A DNA stretch of 64,000 nucleotides, taken from an uncultured Bacteroidia bacterium (GTDB lineage Bacteria > Bacteroidota > Bacteroidia > Bacteroidales > UBA932). Position numbers and translations under genes: made by a program. The DNA is taken from assembly GCA_902785825.1 (NCBI GenBank), contig CACZZZ010000006.1, positions 62,001 to 126,000 of the forward strand, read 5' to 3'. The notes under the pieces are model-generated. The model saw nothing but the letters and a program-made list of their open reading frames with translations. It was not told the origin of the DNA and did no database searches. Below are positions 33,874 to 42,145 of this stretch, piece by piece; position 1 is the stretch's first letter, and the number at the start of each line of letters is the position of its first letter.

Positions 33874-35423
33874 TGGAAAGAGTGTCTGGAGGAGCATCAA
33901 ACTACGAGAAAAACAAGAGGATAGCAAGCAACACTGTCTTCTTGTTCGCCCGTATGCTCCTGATGATGTTCATCGGGCTTTTCACCTCCAGAATCATCCT
34001 CTCAACTCTCGGCCAGGAGGATTACGGTACTTTTAACGCTGTCGGCGGGGTCGTGGCTTTCTGCGCCATCCTGACTGGGTCGGTGTCGGCGGCGATTACC
34101 CGGTTCCTGACTTTCTCCCTCGGGGAAGGAGACCCGGAAAAGACTCACCGGGTGTTTTCGGCGAGCTTAATCATCCAGGTTTTCATGTGCTTGATTGTCG
34201 GTATTATTGTCGAGACTGCCGGTCTGTGGTGGCTCAGCGGTCACATGAATATTCCCGCAGGTCGCATGGGGGCCGCCCATTGGGTCTTGCACTGCTCCCT
34301 CGGCACTCTTTTCCTGAGCATGCTCAGTACTCCCTACAACTCGATGATTCTCGCTCACGAGAAGATGTCGGCCTATGCTTACATCAGTATCCTTGAGGCC
34401 CTCCTGAAACTCGCTGTGGCTATCCTGCTGATGAAGTCCTCTTTCGACAAGCTCAAGACCTATTCCGTCCTGATGCTGGCGGTGGCCGCGATAGTGCGTG
34501 TCACCTACGGCCTGTATTGTCGGAGACATTTCGCGGAGAGCAGAGGGAAATTGGTCATTGACAAGGGTATAGTCAAGGAGATGTCCGGATTTGTGGGGTG
34601 GAATTTTTTCAGCTCCGGTACCGGAGTCCTTTCCGGCAGCGGTATCAACTTGCTGGCCAACAAGTATTTCGGAGTACTGGTCAACGCTGCCCGAGGAGTC
34701 TCTGGCCAAGTTGAGGGAACGTTGAGACCTTTTGGCTCCAATTTCCTTAATGCCCTCAATCCGCAGCTCACCAAGTCATATGCTGAAGGGAATAAGCTTT
34801 ACACTTTCGACCTTGTCGGAAAAGGTGTGAAGATTGCCTTCCTGCTTTTGTTTATCCTTGGTCTGCCTCTTGTCCTGGAGTGCGATTATCTTCTTGACCT
34901 CTGGCTGAAAGAAGTCCCCGAATATGCTCCCTTGTTCGTCAGGGTCGCTGTCTGCACGATCCTCGTGGATCTGGGAATCAATTCTCCCAGGCAGCTGATA
35001 ATTTCCTCGGGCAAGATCAAATGGTTCTGCATCATGGTGGGAACTCTCAACATACTGGCATTCTTCGTCACTTGGTTGGCGTTCTCAATGGGGGCTTCCC
35101 CGGTTGCTTCATATTTGGTCTTATTCTGCATGCAGTTCACGATCGATGTGATGTGCCTTCTTATGTGCAAGTGGCAGGAAGGCTTCCCGCTGGGACGTTT
35201 CTGCAAGGAAGTCCTTTTAAAGTTGTTGGTCGTGGTCATCGTCTCCGCGATTCCGGCTTATCTGGTGAGAAACGCCTTGCCACAGGGCTTCATGAGGCTG
35301 GTCCTTGTCACCGCTACCAGTTCACTGATAATAATTCCCGTCTCCTATGCTTTCGTGTTTACCAAGGGGGAAAGGGACTACGTGGTTGAGGTTTTCTCTA
35401 AAATCCTGAAGAGGGATAAGTGA
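33873..35423 (+). CDS. Polysaccharide flippase (Wzx-like, MATE/MOP superfamily)
   Basis: The GTG at 33873 overlaps the preceding stop by one base and gives 516 residues with 12-14 membrane helices. The N-terminus (RIASNTVFLFARMLLMMFIGLFTSRIIL) and the internal GYxGE-free MOP pattern resemble Wzx proteins, which flip lipid-linked glycan units across the inner membrane. It is the only transporter of the locus. No Wzy-type polymerase was recognised beside it. Confidence 0.85.
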   Translation: MERVSGGASNYEKNKRIASNTVFLFARMLLMMFIGLFTSRIILSTLGQEDYGTFNAVGGVVAFCAILTGSVSAAITRFLTFSLGEGDPEKTHRVFSASLIIQVFMCLIVGIIVETAGLWWLSGHMNIPAGRMGAAHWVLHCSLGTLFLSMLSTPYNSMILAHEKMSAYAYISILEALLKLAVAILLMKSSFDKLKTYSVLMLAVAAIVRVTYGLYCRRHFAESRGKLVIDKGIVKEMSGFVGWNFFSSGTGVLSGSGINLLANKYFGVLVNAARGVSGQVEGTLRPFGSNFLNALNPQLTKSYAEGNKLYTFDLVGKGVKIAFLLLFILGLPLVLECDYLLDLWLKEVPEYAPLFVRVAVCTILVDLGINSPRQLIISSGKIKWFCIMVGTLNILAFFVTWLAFSMGASPVASYLVLFCMQFTIDVMCLLMCKWQEGFPLGRFCKEVLLKLLVVVIVSAIPAYLVRNALPQGFMRLVLVTATSSLIIIPVSYAFVFTKGERDYVVEVFSKILKRDK

Positions 35424-35426
35424 TAT

Positions 35427-36347
35427 TCAGCCTTTTCGGGGAAGAATGCACTGGTCTCCGAGTTCTTTAAGGTATTCCTGGGTGTAAAAGTCCATTTTCC
35501 CATTGAGACTGGCGAAAGTCATCTCCCCGAAAAATAATTTGCCACTAACTTCGTAGAAATCAACCCTGACTTCCGGAAAACCTTCTGACAGTTTTCCGGC
35601 AGCGTCAAGCATTTCGTCCAGACAGGCGGGACGCGGAACTCGACCACCTCCGTCCCGGTAATGGTCAGTGAATATTGAGACCTCAGGGTGAACATTCCAG
35701 TCTAAGTCATAAGTGTTGACATAGACACTGTCAGATGTGCGGTCGCTGCATGCCCAGACCGAGTATGGCTTCCCGTCGAAACACCATATCTTGTAATCCA
35801 CCGGAGACGCGGAGATGGAGGGATCATCAGGTTCCAGATATTTCTCTGCGAGAATCAGGGGCTTGATCCTGTTGTAGTACAATTCCGAACGCTCGAATCC
35901 GTATTTTACCCTAAGGTGACGGTCAAGGGTAGCCCGGATCTCATCCGGGTTGAAGCCATTGCTCTTGTCCACGATGATAGTCGAGCCGCTGTCGTGGTTG
36001 CATTTCAAGACAAATTTGTCCGGAAGCGACTCGAAATCAATGTCTCCGGCTTTCTTCCACACTCCAAGCAGGGGAATGAGAATACCATCCAATCCTTTTG
36101 AGGCGACATATTCCCGAACCTTGTACTTGTCGGCTAGTTCAGACCACTTGGTGGTGTCCGAGCGGTACATCAGCCACTGGATCTTCTCATTGATGTCTCG
36201 GGGATTCTCCCAGTCGATGCCGTAGCCCTTCCATTTCCGCCAGTCTCTGTCCGCGATTTTCTCTGGGCAGAGGCGAAGCATCAAGGTGCGGAGTTGTCGG
36301 TATAGTGCTTTACGGAGACGCATGTCGCGAAGGTACTCAGTTCGCAT
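35427..36347 (-). CDS. TupA-like ATP-grasp protein
   Basis: This 306-residue protein has the TupA-like ATP-grasp pattern: INEKIQWLMYRSD, DKYKVREYVASKG, PDKFVLKCNHDSGS, YLEPDDPS, PVDYKIWCFDGKP and VRVDFYEVSGKLFFGEMTFAS. Members are frequent in capsule and teichuronic-acid loci and are often labelled glycosyltransferases; they probably ligate an amino acid or similar group to a sugar acid, but this is not proven. It is read against the rest of the locus, only 3 bp from the end of the flippase gene. Confidence 0.83.
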   Translation of the reverse strand: MRTEYLRDMRLRKALYRQLRTLMLRLCPEKIADRDWRKWKGYGIDWENPRDINEKIQWLMYRSDTTKWSELADKYKVREYVASKGLDGILIPLLGVWKKAGDIDFESLPDKFVLKCNHDSGSTIIVDKSNGFNPDEIRATLDRHLRVKYGFERSELYYNRIKPLILAEKYLEPDDPSISASPVDYKIWCFDGKPYSVWACSDRTSDSVYVNTYDLDWNVHPEVSIFTDHYRDGGGRVPRPACLDEMLDAAGKLSEGFPEVRVDFYEVSGKLFFGEMTFASLNGKMDFYTQEYLKELGDQCILPRKG

Positions 36348-36368
36348 GTCTTTTCAAAGGATTAGCTG

Positions 36369-36399
36369 TTGCTCTTTTGCCTCAAAATCCCTAATTTTG
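36369..36399 (+). promoter_or_regulatory. Promoter of the second half of the polysaccharide locus
   Basis: TTG at 36369-36371 and TAATTTTG at 36392-36399 are 20 bp apart, the expected -33/-7 spacing. The box ends 4 bp before the ATG at 36404, so the transcript may be leaderless or nearly so. Confidence 0.5.
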
Positions 36400-36403
36400 T
36401 TAA

Positions 36404-37525
36404 ATGATACTAATACTCACCAGTGAAACTTTCCCGGACGGTATGGCCGCGACCCACCGCATCCGCTGTTACGCAAGGGCACTTGTCTCGGCGGGGCATG
36501 ATTGCGAAGTGGCGGTTTTCCGCCCTTGGGAACAGTTACCTGAAGGGTCTAGCAATCAAGGAATATACGAAGGAGTGCCGTATCGGACTGTCCTTGACGC
36601 TGAAGAATACGTCAGACAGACCCTTGGGAAAGGTGATGTGTTGTTCCTATATATGGGCAAGCCCTTGGATCTGATGCTTCGGCTGATACGTGCCGCCAAG
36701 GATCGCGGGGCTTTCGCCGTGAGGGATCTCTGCGAGTTGCCTTACGGGACCGGAAAAGAGTCATGGAAGACCTGTATCTCAAGGAAATGCCTGCTTTTCA
36801 GGCAGTTCCCTAAGCTGGACGGGATCGTGTGCATCTCCGATGCGCTTATGGATCTTGCCAGGAGGTATTCGGGTCGTCACACCAAACTGATAAAGGTCCC
36901 GATCCTGGTCGATTTTGATAGTTACCGCATTAACTCTTTCCAAGAGGCCGTTCCTCCCTATATTTTCCATTCTGGGACTTTCCTTGAACGGAAGGACGGA
37001 ATACTGGGCATGATAGAGGCCTTCGGCCTTGCGGTTCCCAGACTAGCCCCGGGGGTCAGGTACGTCATGGCTGGTGATCTTGACTCGTCTCCTCAGAAAG
37101 AGGCTGTGTGTCAATTGATCTCGGAATACAATCTGGGAGACAGGGTAACCTTCACAGGGAGACTTGGTGATTCCGAGGTGCGTTCCTTTCTCATGGAAGC
37201 CTCTCTGACTATTCTCAACAAACATCCCAATTCGCAGAACATGTACGGCTTCTCAACTAAACTGGGAGAGTATCTCGCTTCAGCGAGGCCGGTTTTGATG
37301 ACAGATGTCGGCGAGGCGATGAATTGGCTTGAAGACGGGAAGTCCGCCTACATCGTCAGGCACGGTGATGTCCAGGCGCTATCGGACGGGATCGTTAAGG
37401 CTTTTTCGAATGAAGAGGAAAGAAGAAGGATCGCGCTTAACGGAAGGGAAGTGGCGGCCCGGAATTTTGATTACAAAGTTTGGGGCAGACCGTTGGCGGA
37501 ATTCTTGAGTAGTTTAGGCAAGTGA
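36404..37525 (+). CDS. Family 4 glycosyltransferase
   Basis: This 373-residue GT-B protein has an N-terminal acceptor domain (TSETFPDGMAATHRIRCYARAL) and a C-terminal donor domain (YIFHSGTFLERKDG, VTFTGRLGDSEVRSFL, STKLGEYLASARPVLMTD). It is the first gene of a second transcription unit in the locus, divergent from the TupA-like gene. Sugar and linkage are unknown. Confidence 0.85.
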   Translation: MILILTSETFPDGMAATHRIRCYARALVSAGHDCEVAVFRPWEQLPEGSSNQGIYEGVPYRTVLDAEEYVRQTLGKGDVLFLYMGKPLDLMLRLIRAAKDRGAFAVRDLCELPYGTGKESWKTCISRKCLLFRQFPKLDGIVCISDALMDLARRYSGRHTKLIKVPILVDFDSYRINSFQEAVPPYIFHSGTFLERKDGILGMIEAFGLAVPRLAPGVRYVMAGDLDSSPQKEAVCQLISEYNLGDRVTFTGRLGDSEVRSFLMEASLTILNKHPNSQNMYGFSTKLGEYLASARPVLMTDVGEAMNWLEDGKSAYIVRHGDVQALSDGIVKAFSNEEERRRIALNGREVAARNFDYKVWGRPLAEFLSSLGK

Positions 37526-37540
37526 TTGATTTTTAGGTAT

Positions 37541-38665
37541 ATGAGATTATTGGTAGCAGGAGATTTTTGCCCTGTTGGCAGGGTGGCCGGACTCTTTGGA
37601 AAAGGAGACTTCCAGGCCGTGCTCTCAGGTGTGGCGGGTGTTATTGGCGATGCTGACTATTCAATCGTCAATCTTGAGTGTCCTGTCGCCGGAACTGAGC
37701 CCGTGCCCAAGGTCGGTCCGTCGCTACAGTGTGGTGAAGAGGCCCTGAAGGCTCTTAAATACGCCGGATTCTCCTGCGTCACTCTCGCCAATAACCATAT
37801 AAATGATTTCGGCCCGGAAGGGGTTGTCGGCACGATATCCAAGTTAGATGAATATTCAATTGACCATGTCGGGGCGGGGAAAGATATTACCGAAGCGTCA
37901 AGGGTATTTTTCAAGACCATAGGGGAGGAGACGGTCGCCATCGTGAATTGCTGCGAGAGGGAATTCTCGATAGCAGGGCCGGATTCTCCGGGAGCCTGTC
38001 CCCTTGATCCGGTCCTCCGTTTCCAGGACATAAGAAAAGCCCGGGAGGAGGCTGACCATCTGGTGGTCATTCTCCACGGAGGCTATGAGAGGTGTCCGTT
38101 TCCGTCGCCTCGGATGGTAAACTATTGCAGGTTTTTCATCGATGCCGGTGCGGATGCTGTCATCTGCCATCACCAGCATTGTGCCTCGGGCTATGAAATC
38201 TATTCTGGGAAGCCGATTTTCTACGGCTTAGGTAACTTCTGCTTTGATTCAGATGGCAAAGAGGAATGCGCATGGAATGAGGGACTTATGGTCGAGCTGA
38301 CTTTGAGCGAAAAGAGTGAGGAATCTTCGTTCAGGCTCATTCCATTCACCCAATGCGCGATCGAACCTTCCGTTAAATTGATGGAAGAGGCGGAGGCACA
38401 GGCTTTCAAGGAGAAGCTTGCGTCAATAAATGATGTTCTAGCTGATCCGGAGGCTCTCCGTAAGGCTTACGAGGCTTTCCTGGACCGTCATGCCGCCACA
38501 TACGCCCGGGTGTTCGCCTCCAATGGGAAAATCGCGCGGTTTCTCTCAGGGATAGGGTTGTTGAAGCCTTTCCTGTCCCAGCGGAAACGCTTGCTGCTCA
38601 AGGACTATATTGACTGCGAGTCGCATCGCGAGGGCTTTTCACGCTTTCTTGATGGTTCGGTATGA
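37541..38665 (+). CDS. CapA-family (poly-gamma-glutamate synthesis type) metallophosphatase-fold protein
   Basis: The ATG at 37541 is preferred over the in-frame TTG at 37526 and gives 374 residues. CapA-family motifs are VAGDFCPVG, VNLECPVAG, TLANNHINDFG, VILHGGYE and ICHHQHCASGYE, with GLGNFCFDS. The fold is a calcineurin-like metal site. CapA proteins take part in poly-gamma-glutamate capsule synthesis, but here it is embedded among glycosyltransferases, so it may act on the polysaccharide. There is no signal peptide. The next gene overlaps by 4 bp. Confidence 0.85.
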   Translation: MRLLVAGDFCPVGRVAGLFGKGDFQAVLSGVAGVIGDADYSIVNLECPVAGTEPVPKVGPSLQCGEEALKALKYAGFSCVTLANNHINDFGPEGVVGTISKLDEYSIDHVGAGKDITEASRVFFKTIGEETVAIVNCCEREFSIAGPDSPGACPLDPVLRFQDIRKAREEADHLVVILHGGYERCPFPSPRMVNYCRFFIDAGADAVICHHQHCASGYEIYSGKPIFYGLGNFCFDSDGKEECAWNEGLMVELTLSEKSEESSFRLIPFTQCAIEPSVKLMEEAEAQAFKEKLASINDVLADPEALRKAYEAFLDRHAATYARVFASNGKIARFLSGIGLLKPFLSQRKRLLLKDYIDCESHREGFSRFLDGSV

Positions 38666-39423
38666 GAAAGGTCATTTATACAAGCATAGTAGGGGGATAT
38701 GATTCCTTACGCCAGCCGGAGGTCATCGATCCTTCGTTTGACTATGTGTGCTTCAGCGATGATTTCAAGGAGCTTCAGGTCGGGGTCTGGGAGATCCGCC
38801 CGATCCCTTGCGACCTGACGGATCCGACGAGGCGCTCCCGCTATGCCAAGATTCTCCCTCATAGGGTTTTTCCGGAATATGAGATAAGCCTCTGGATGGA
38901 CGCCAACATCACTGTCGTGGACAAGGCTTTTTATGACGCGGTCGAAAGCAAGATAGCTTCAGGGGCAGTGATAGCCCAGGTGCCGCATCCGTACAGGCAA
39001 TGTGTCTATGAGGAAATCGCCCAATGTTATAAGGACACTCGTATAGGCCTTCTCGTCGCCATGCGTCAGCTCCGCCACCTTGAGTCGGAAGGTTTCCCGA
39101 GACAATTCGGCTTGTTTGAGAACAATCTGATACTCAGGCGCCACAACGATCCCTCCGTGGTCAAGGTCTCAGAAGGCTGGTGGAGCGAATATATGTCATA
39201 TTCAACGAGGGACCAGCTCTCGCTGATGCCGGTGTATTGGAAGGAGGGTATATTCCCGGAACTTCTTCTTGGCCAGGGAGTAAACTCAAGAAATACTCCT
39301 TTGCTAGACGTGCGCAAGCACCCTGGTACTTTGAGGGTTACAGGCACAAAAGGGGTTCGCAGGCTTCCGTTAAAGGCCAGGTGGTCTTTCAGGAAACTGC
39401 TCTCCAGCATATTCTTAAGATAA
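38662..39423 (+). CDS. DUF616 glycosyltransferase-like protein
   Basis: This 253-residue protein fits DUF616 (MUCI70/TOD1-like glycosyltransferase domain): YTSIVGGYDSLRQPEV, YVCFSDD, RRSRYAKILPHRVFPEYEISLWMDANITV and HPYRQCVYEE. Bacterial members lie in capsule loci and probably add a sugar. The WMDAN motif takes the place of DxD. The start overlaps the CapA stop (ATGA) and the next gene follows by 6 bp. Confidence 0.8.
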   Translation: MRKVIYTSIVGGYDSLRQPEVIDPSFDYVCFSDDFKELQVGVWEIRPIPCDLTDPTRRSRYAKILPHRVFPEYEISLWMDANITVVDKAFYDAVESKIASGAVIAQVPHPYRQCVYEEIAQCYKDTRIGLLVAMRQLRHLESEGFPRQFGLFENNLILRRHNDPSVVKVSEGWWSEYMSYSTRDQLSLMPVYWKEGIFPELLLGQGVNSRNTPLLDVRKHPGTLRVTGTKGVRRLPLKARWSFRKLLSSIFLR

Positions 39424-39429
39424 GGCAGG

Positions 39430-40287
39430 ATGGTCGGAATAATCGTCATAAACTACCGAAGCGAGGACAAGACAATCGAGTTCGTCAAAAAAGAGTTGTC
39501 CAAGGTCTCTTGCGATAACGCTGTCGTGATTGTGGATAACGGAAGCACCGAAGAAAGCCGTGACACCCTCCTTGAGGCTTTCAAAGGATGGCCACTGCAA
39601 CATGTCTTCGTGGTTCCGTCGAAAGAGAACCTTGGCTTTGCGAAGGGTAATAATCTTGGGGCGGAAGTCGCTATCAATCAATTTGATCCTGACGTGCTTC
39701 TCTTCGCCAACAATGACATTTCATTGTCTTCTGACGACGTTGTTGACAAAATGGCGGCCAAGCTTTTGTCACTTACGGAAGCCGGGGCCTTAGGCCCGAA
39801 GGTCGTAGGGTTGGATGGCCGGCTTCAGAGTCCAGAGCCATTCATCCCATTCTGGAAGCGCCACGTCTCCCTCTACTGGTCGAATCTGTTCATGTCCAAA
39901 CGGGGCAAGGCTGCGGCATTTGATGAGGACTATGCCGAAAAGGCCGCCGAAGGCTATCACTACCGCGTCTCGGGCTCCTTCTTCATGGTCAAGACAGAAG
40001 ACTGGAAGGCATGCGGCGGGATGGATCCCAACACATTCCTGTATTCGGAGGAAATGATACTCTCCGAGCGGTTGAAGAAAGTTGGCAAGGGAGTTTATTA
40101 TTATCCGGAAGTCGCTGTGGTTCATGAACATGGCACTACTACCCGGAAGTACTACGATAAGTACAGGATCCGGATGATGAAGTTCCGGAGCGAGTGCTAC
40201 TACTACCGGACCTACATCGGCACTCCATCTTGGCAGATAGCGGTGGCAAGGTTCACCTACTTCCTTAAAAGACTCTTCAGGAGATGA
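39430..40287 (+). CDS. Family 2 glycosyltransferase (rhamnosyltransferase-like)
   Basis: This 285-residue GT2 protein has VINYRSEDKTIEFV, VIVDNGSTEES, NLGFAKGNNLG and LFANNDIS, the pattern of WbbL/RfbN-like rhamnosyltransferases. A later SGSFFMVKTEDWKACGGMD and FLYSEEMILSERLKK hold the acceptor region. The next gene overlaps by 4 bp. Confidence 0.85.
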   Translation: MVGIIVINYRSEDKTIEFVKKELSKVSCDNAVVIVDNGSTEESRDTLLEAFKGWPLQHVFVVPSKENLGFAKGNNLGAEVAINQFDPDVLLFANNDISLSSDDVVDKMAAKLLSLTEAGALGPKVVGLDGRLQSPEPFIPFWKRHVSLYWSNLFMSKRGKAAAFDEDYAEKAAEGYHYRVSGSFFMVKTEDWKACGGMDPNTFLYSEEMILSERLKKVGKGVYYYPEVAVVHEHGTTTRKYYDKYRIRMMKFRSECYYYRTYIGTPSWQIAVARFTYFLKRLFRR

Positions 40288-41309
40288 GAAAGAACAGGAT
40301 TTACGTCGCCCCTTCGGCTAATCGCAAGGATGGCTATTCCAACCGGTATTTCCCGATTATCAAAAAAGAGTTGTCGGCTTATTTCGATGTTCTGGAGGCC
40401 GATAACAAACCATGCTTGGCTCAGGGATTGGCTCTGTTGCGTAATTCCCTGAAGGCTGATGTTTTCCTGCTCAGTTTTGTTGAGACAGTAGCATTCCAGA
40501 AATTGGCTTTCGCCCAGTATCTTCTCGCTATGCTGGCATTGCGGATAATGAGGCTTAGGGGTAAGGAGATCATATTCATTTTCCATAATCCCAAGCCACA
40601 CAAGGGGGAGAATTGGATGTCAAAGTCCCTTACCGGCGCGCAGTTGATGATCTCTAAGGCTGTGATCTCGCATTCCGCTGAGGCGGCGGCTTTGGCTCGG
40701 GAGATCGTCGCGGCGAAGGGCGGCGACCCCGGCAAGGTTTCCTATGTCTGTCACCCGGTGGTTGTCCCTGAACACTCGCTGGAACATCCTGTCCATAAAG
40801 AAGATAACGTCCTGATCTGGGGGAATATCCTTCCGTATAAAGGAGTTTTGGAGTTCGTGTCCTCGACGGCTGTCAGGGACGCCGGACTGGATGTCAGGAT
40901 CGTGGGGAAGTGCAAGGATCCCGAGCTTGCCTCCAGGATCAAGTCCGCCATCTCGGAACCCTCAGCGACACGTTTTGTCTTCGAGAATCGCGTCGCCGGG
41001 TTCGATGAGCTTGCGGATCTGGTGTCCGCAAGCCGCAGGGTAGTGTTCCCGTATCTGCCAGGAAGCGTCTCCAGCTCAGGTGTCCTTATTGACACTGTGG
41101 CTATGGGAGGGGATCCGGTCGGTCCGGCCGTCGGCGCTTTCCTGGATCTGGCGGAAGAGGGGGTCTGTTCGGTTTATCAGTCAGAGACGGAGATGGTCTC
41201 TCTTTTAAAGGAGGATGGGAATATCTCTCCTGAGGCGAGGGCTAAGTTTATCGAATCACATTCCTGGCCGGCCTTTGCCGCGATGATCAATGATCTTTCT
41301 TTGGCTTGA
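40284..41309 (+). CDS. Glycosyltransferase, GT-B fold (family 4-like)
   Basis: This 341-residue protein has an N-terminal domain with IIFIFHNPKPHKGENWMSKSL and ISKAVISHSAEAA, and a C-terminal domain with VLIWGNILPYKGVLEF and FENRVAGFDELADLVSASRRVVFPYLPGSVSSSG. This resembles capsule GTs such as GumH/TuaH types. The EX7E-type Glu is not obvious, so the assignment to GT4 is tentative. It is the last gene of the polysaccharide run. Confidence 0.75.
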   Translation: MRKNRIYVAPSANRKDGYSNRYFPIIKKELSAYFDVLEADNKPCLAQGLALLRNSLKADVFLLSFVETVAFQKLAFAQYLLAMLALRIMRLRGKEIIFIFHNPKPHKGENWMSKSLTGAQLMISKAVISHSAEAAALAREIVAAKGGDPGKVSYVCHPVVVPEHSLEHPVHKEDNVLIWGNILPYKGVLEFVSSTAVRDAGLDVRIVGKCKDPELASRIKSAISEPSATRFVFENRVAGFDELADLVSASRRVVFPYLPGSVSSSGVLIDTVAMGGDPVGPAVGAFLDLAEEGVCSVYQSETEMVSLLKEDGNISPEARAKFIESHSWPAFAAMINDLSLA

Positions 41310-41372
41310 TTTTGGAAGAGAATACGGTTGCTACTGTTTTATGCGAATCATAATCTATTAAAAATTAATAAG

Positions 41373-42008
41373 ATGAAAAGATTGTTAAGTACGATGTTCG
41401 TGGCTGCGGCTATCCTTTTCGGGACCAATTCAAACGCTCAGAACATCAATGTTGAGGCCGGATTCGGCATGAGCTCAACCAGGTTTGACTACACTCTTGG
41501 CCATGTTTCGGCTGATCTGTTCGGCGGTACCCTCGGCGTATCTTACGCTATTCCTGTTATCGAGCAGACCCTAGACTTCGCTCCCGGTATCCAGTTCGGT
41601 TATTTCACCAAAGGTAATGTTGACATCTATGGTTATGACGACATTTCCCTGACCGAGACCTATCTTGCCGTACCTCTGGATTTCAACCTTAAGTTCCCCA
41701 TGAGCGACGACATGAAACTGATGATTGTCGCCGGGCCCACCCTTGACCTGGGACTTACCTCCAGGATCAAGGAGAAGAACACCAGCATTGAATATGATAT
41801 CTACAGCGGGGAACTCAAAGACTACACCAAGTACGGACGTTTCGATGTGCTCATCGGTGGTGGTGTCGCTTTCGACGTGATGGACGCTGTCCGGTTCTCT
41901 GTCAGGTATGACTATGGCCTTCTGAACCGCAACGGTGGCAACCTCACAAGCGGAGTGCTCAAGATCCACCGCAGCCAGCTTAAGCTCGGCGTCGGGTTCC
42001 TGTTCTAG
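41373..42008 (+). CDS. Small outer-membrane beta-barrel protein
   Basis: The ATG at 41373 gives 211 residues with a signal peptide ending SNAQ. An upstream start at 41328 is unlikely because it would bury the signal. The body has alternating strands (NVEAGFGMSSTRFDYTLG, DFAPGIQFGYFTKG, VRFSVRYDYGLL) and ends in LKLGVGFLF, typical of the OMP_b-brl family. It probably forms an 8-strand barrel. It follows the polysaccharide locus by 63 bp and may be separately transcribed. Confidence 0.82.
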   Translation: MKRLLSTMFVAAAILFGTNSNAQNINVEAGFGMSSTRFDYTLGHVSADLFGGTLGVSYAIPVIEQTLDFAPGIQFGYFTKGNVDIYGYDDISLTETYLAVPLDFNLKFPMSDDMKLMIVAGPTLDLGLTSRIKEKNTSIEYDIYSGELKDYTKYGRFDVLIGGGVAFDVMDAVRFSVRYDYGLLNRNGGNLTSGVLKIHRSQLKLGVGFLF

Positions 42009-42057
42009 TTCCTTCGCTTTCGCTCAGGATGACAGGGGAGCACTTAAGGTGACAAAA

Positions 42058-42085
42058 TGTCATTCTGAACGCCAGTGAAGAATCT
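42058..42085 (+). repeat. REP-like intergenic repeat, copy 1
   Basis: It begins TGTCATTCTGAACG and ends GTGAAGAATCT, the same as 49702-49728 except for a one- or two-base difference in the middle. A partial inverted arm (GGATGACA) lies at 42027-42034. Confidence 0.7.
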
Positions 42086-42089
42086 GGTA

Positions 42090-42135
42090 TTGTTATTGTC
42101 TCTGATTATCGCTATATTTGTAGGATAATCAGAGA
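42090..42135 (+). promoter_or_regulatory. secA promoter with flanking perfect inverted repeat
   Basis: TTG at 42090-42092 and TATATTTG at 42113-42120 are 20 bp apart and fit the -33/-7 consensus. TCTCTGATTATC (42099-42110) and GATAATCAGAGA (42124-42135) form a perfect 12-bp inverted repeat around a 13-bp centre that holds the -7 box. It looks like an operator for a dimeric regulator. Confidence 0.65.
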
Positions 42136-42145
42136 TAATTATTTT

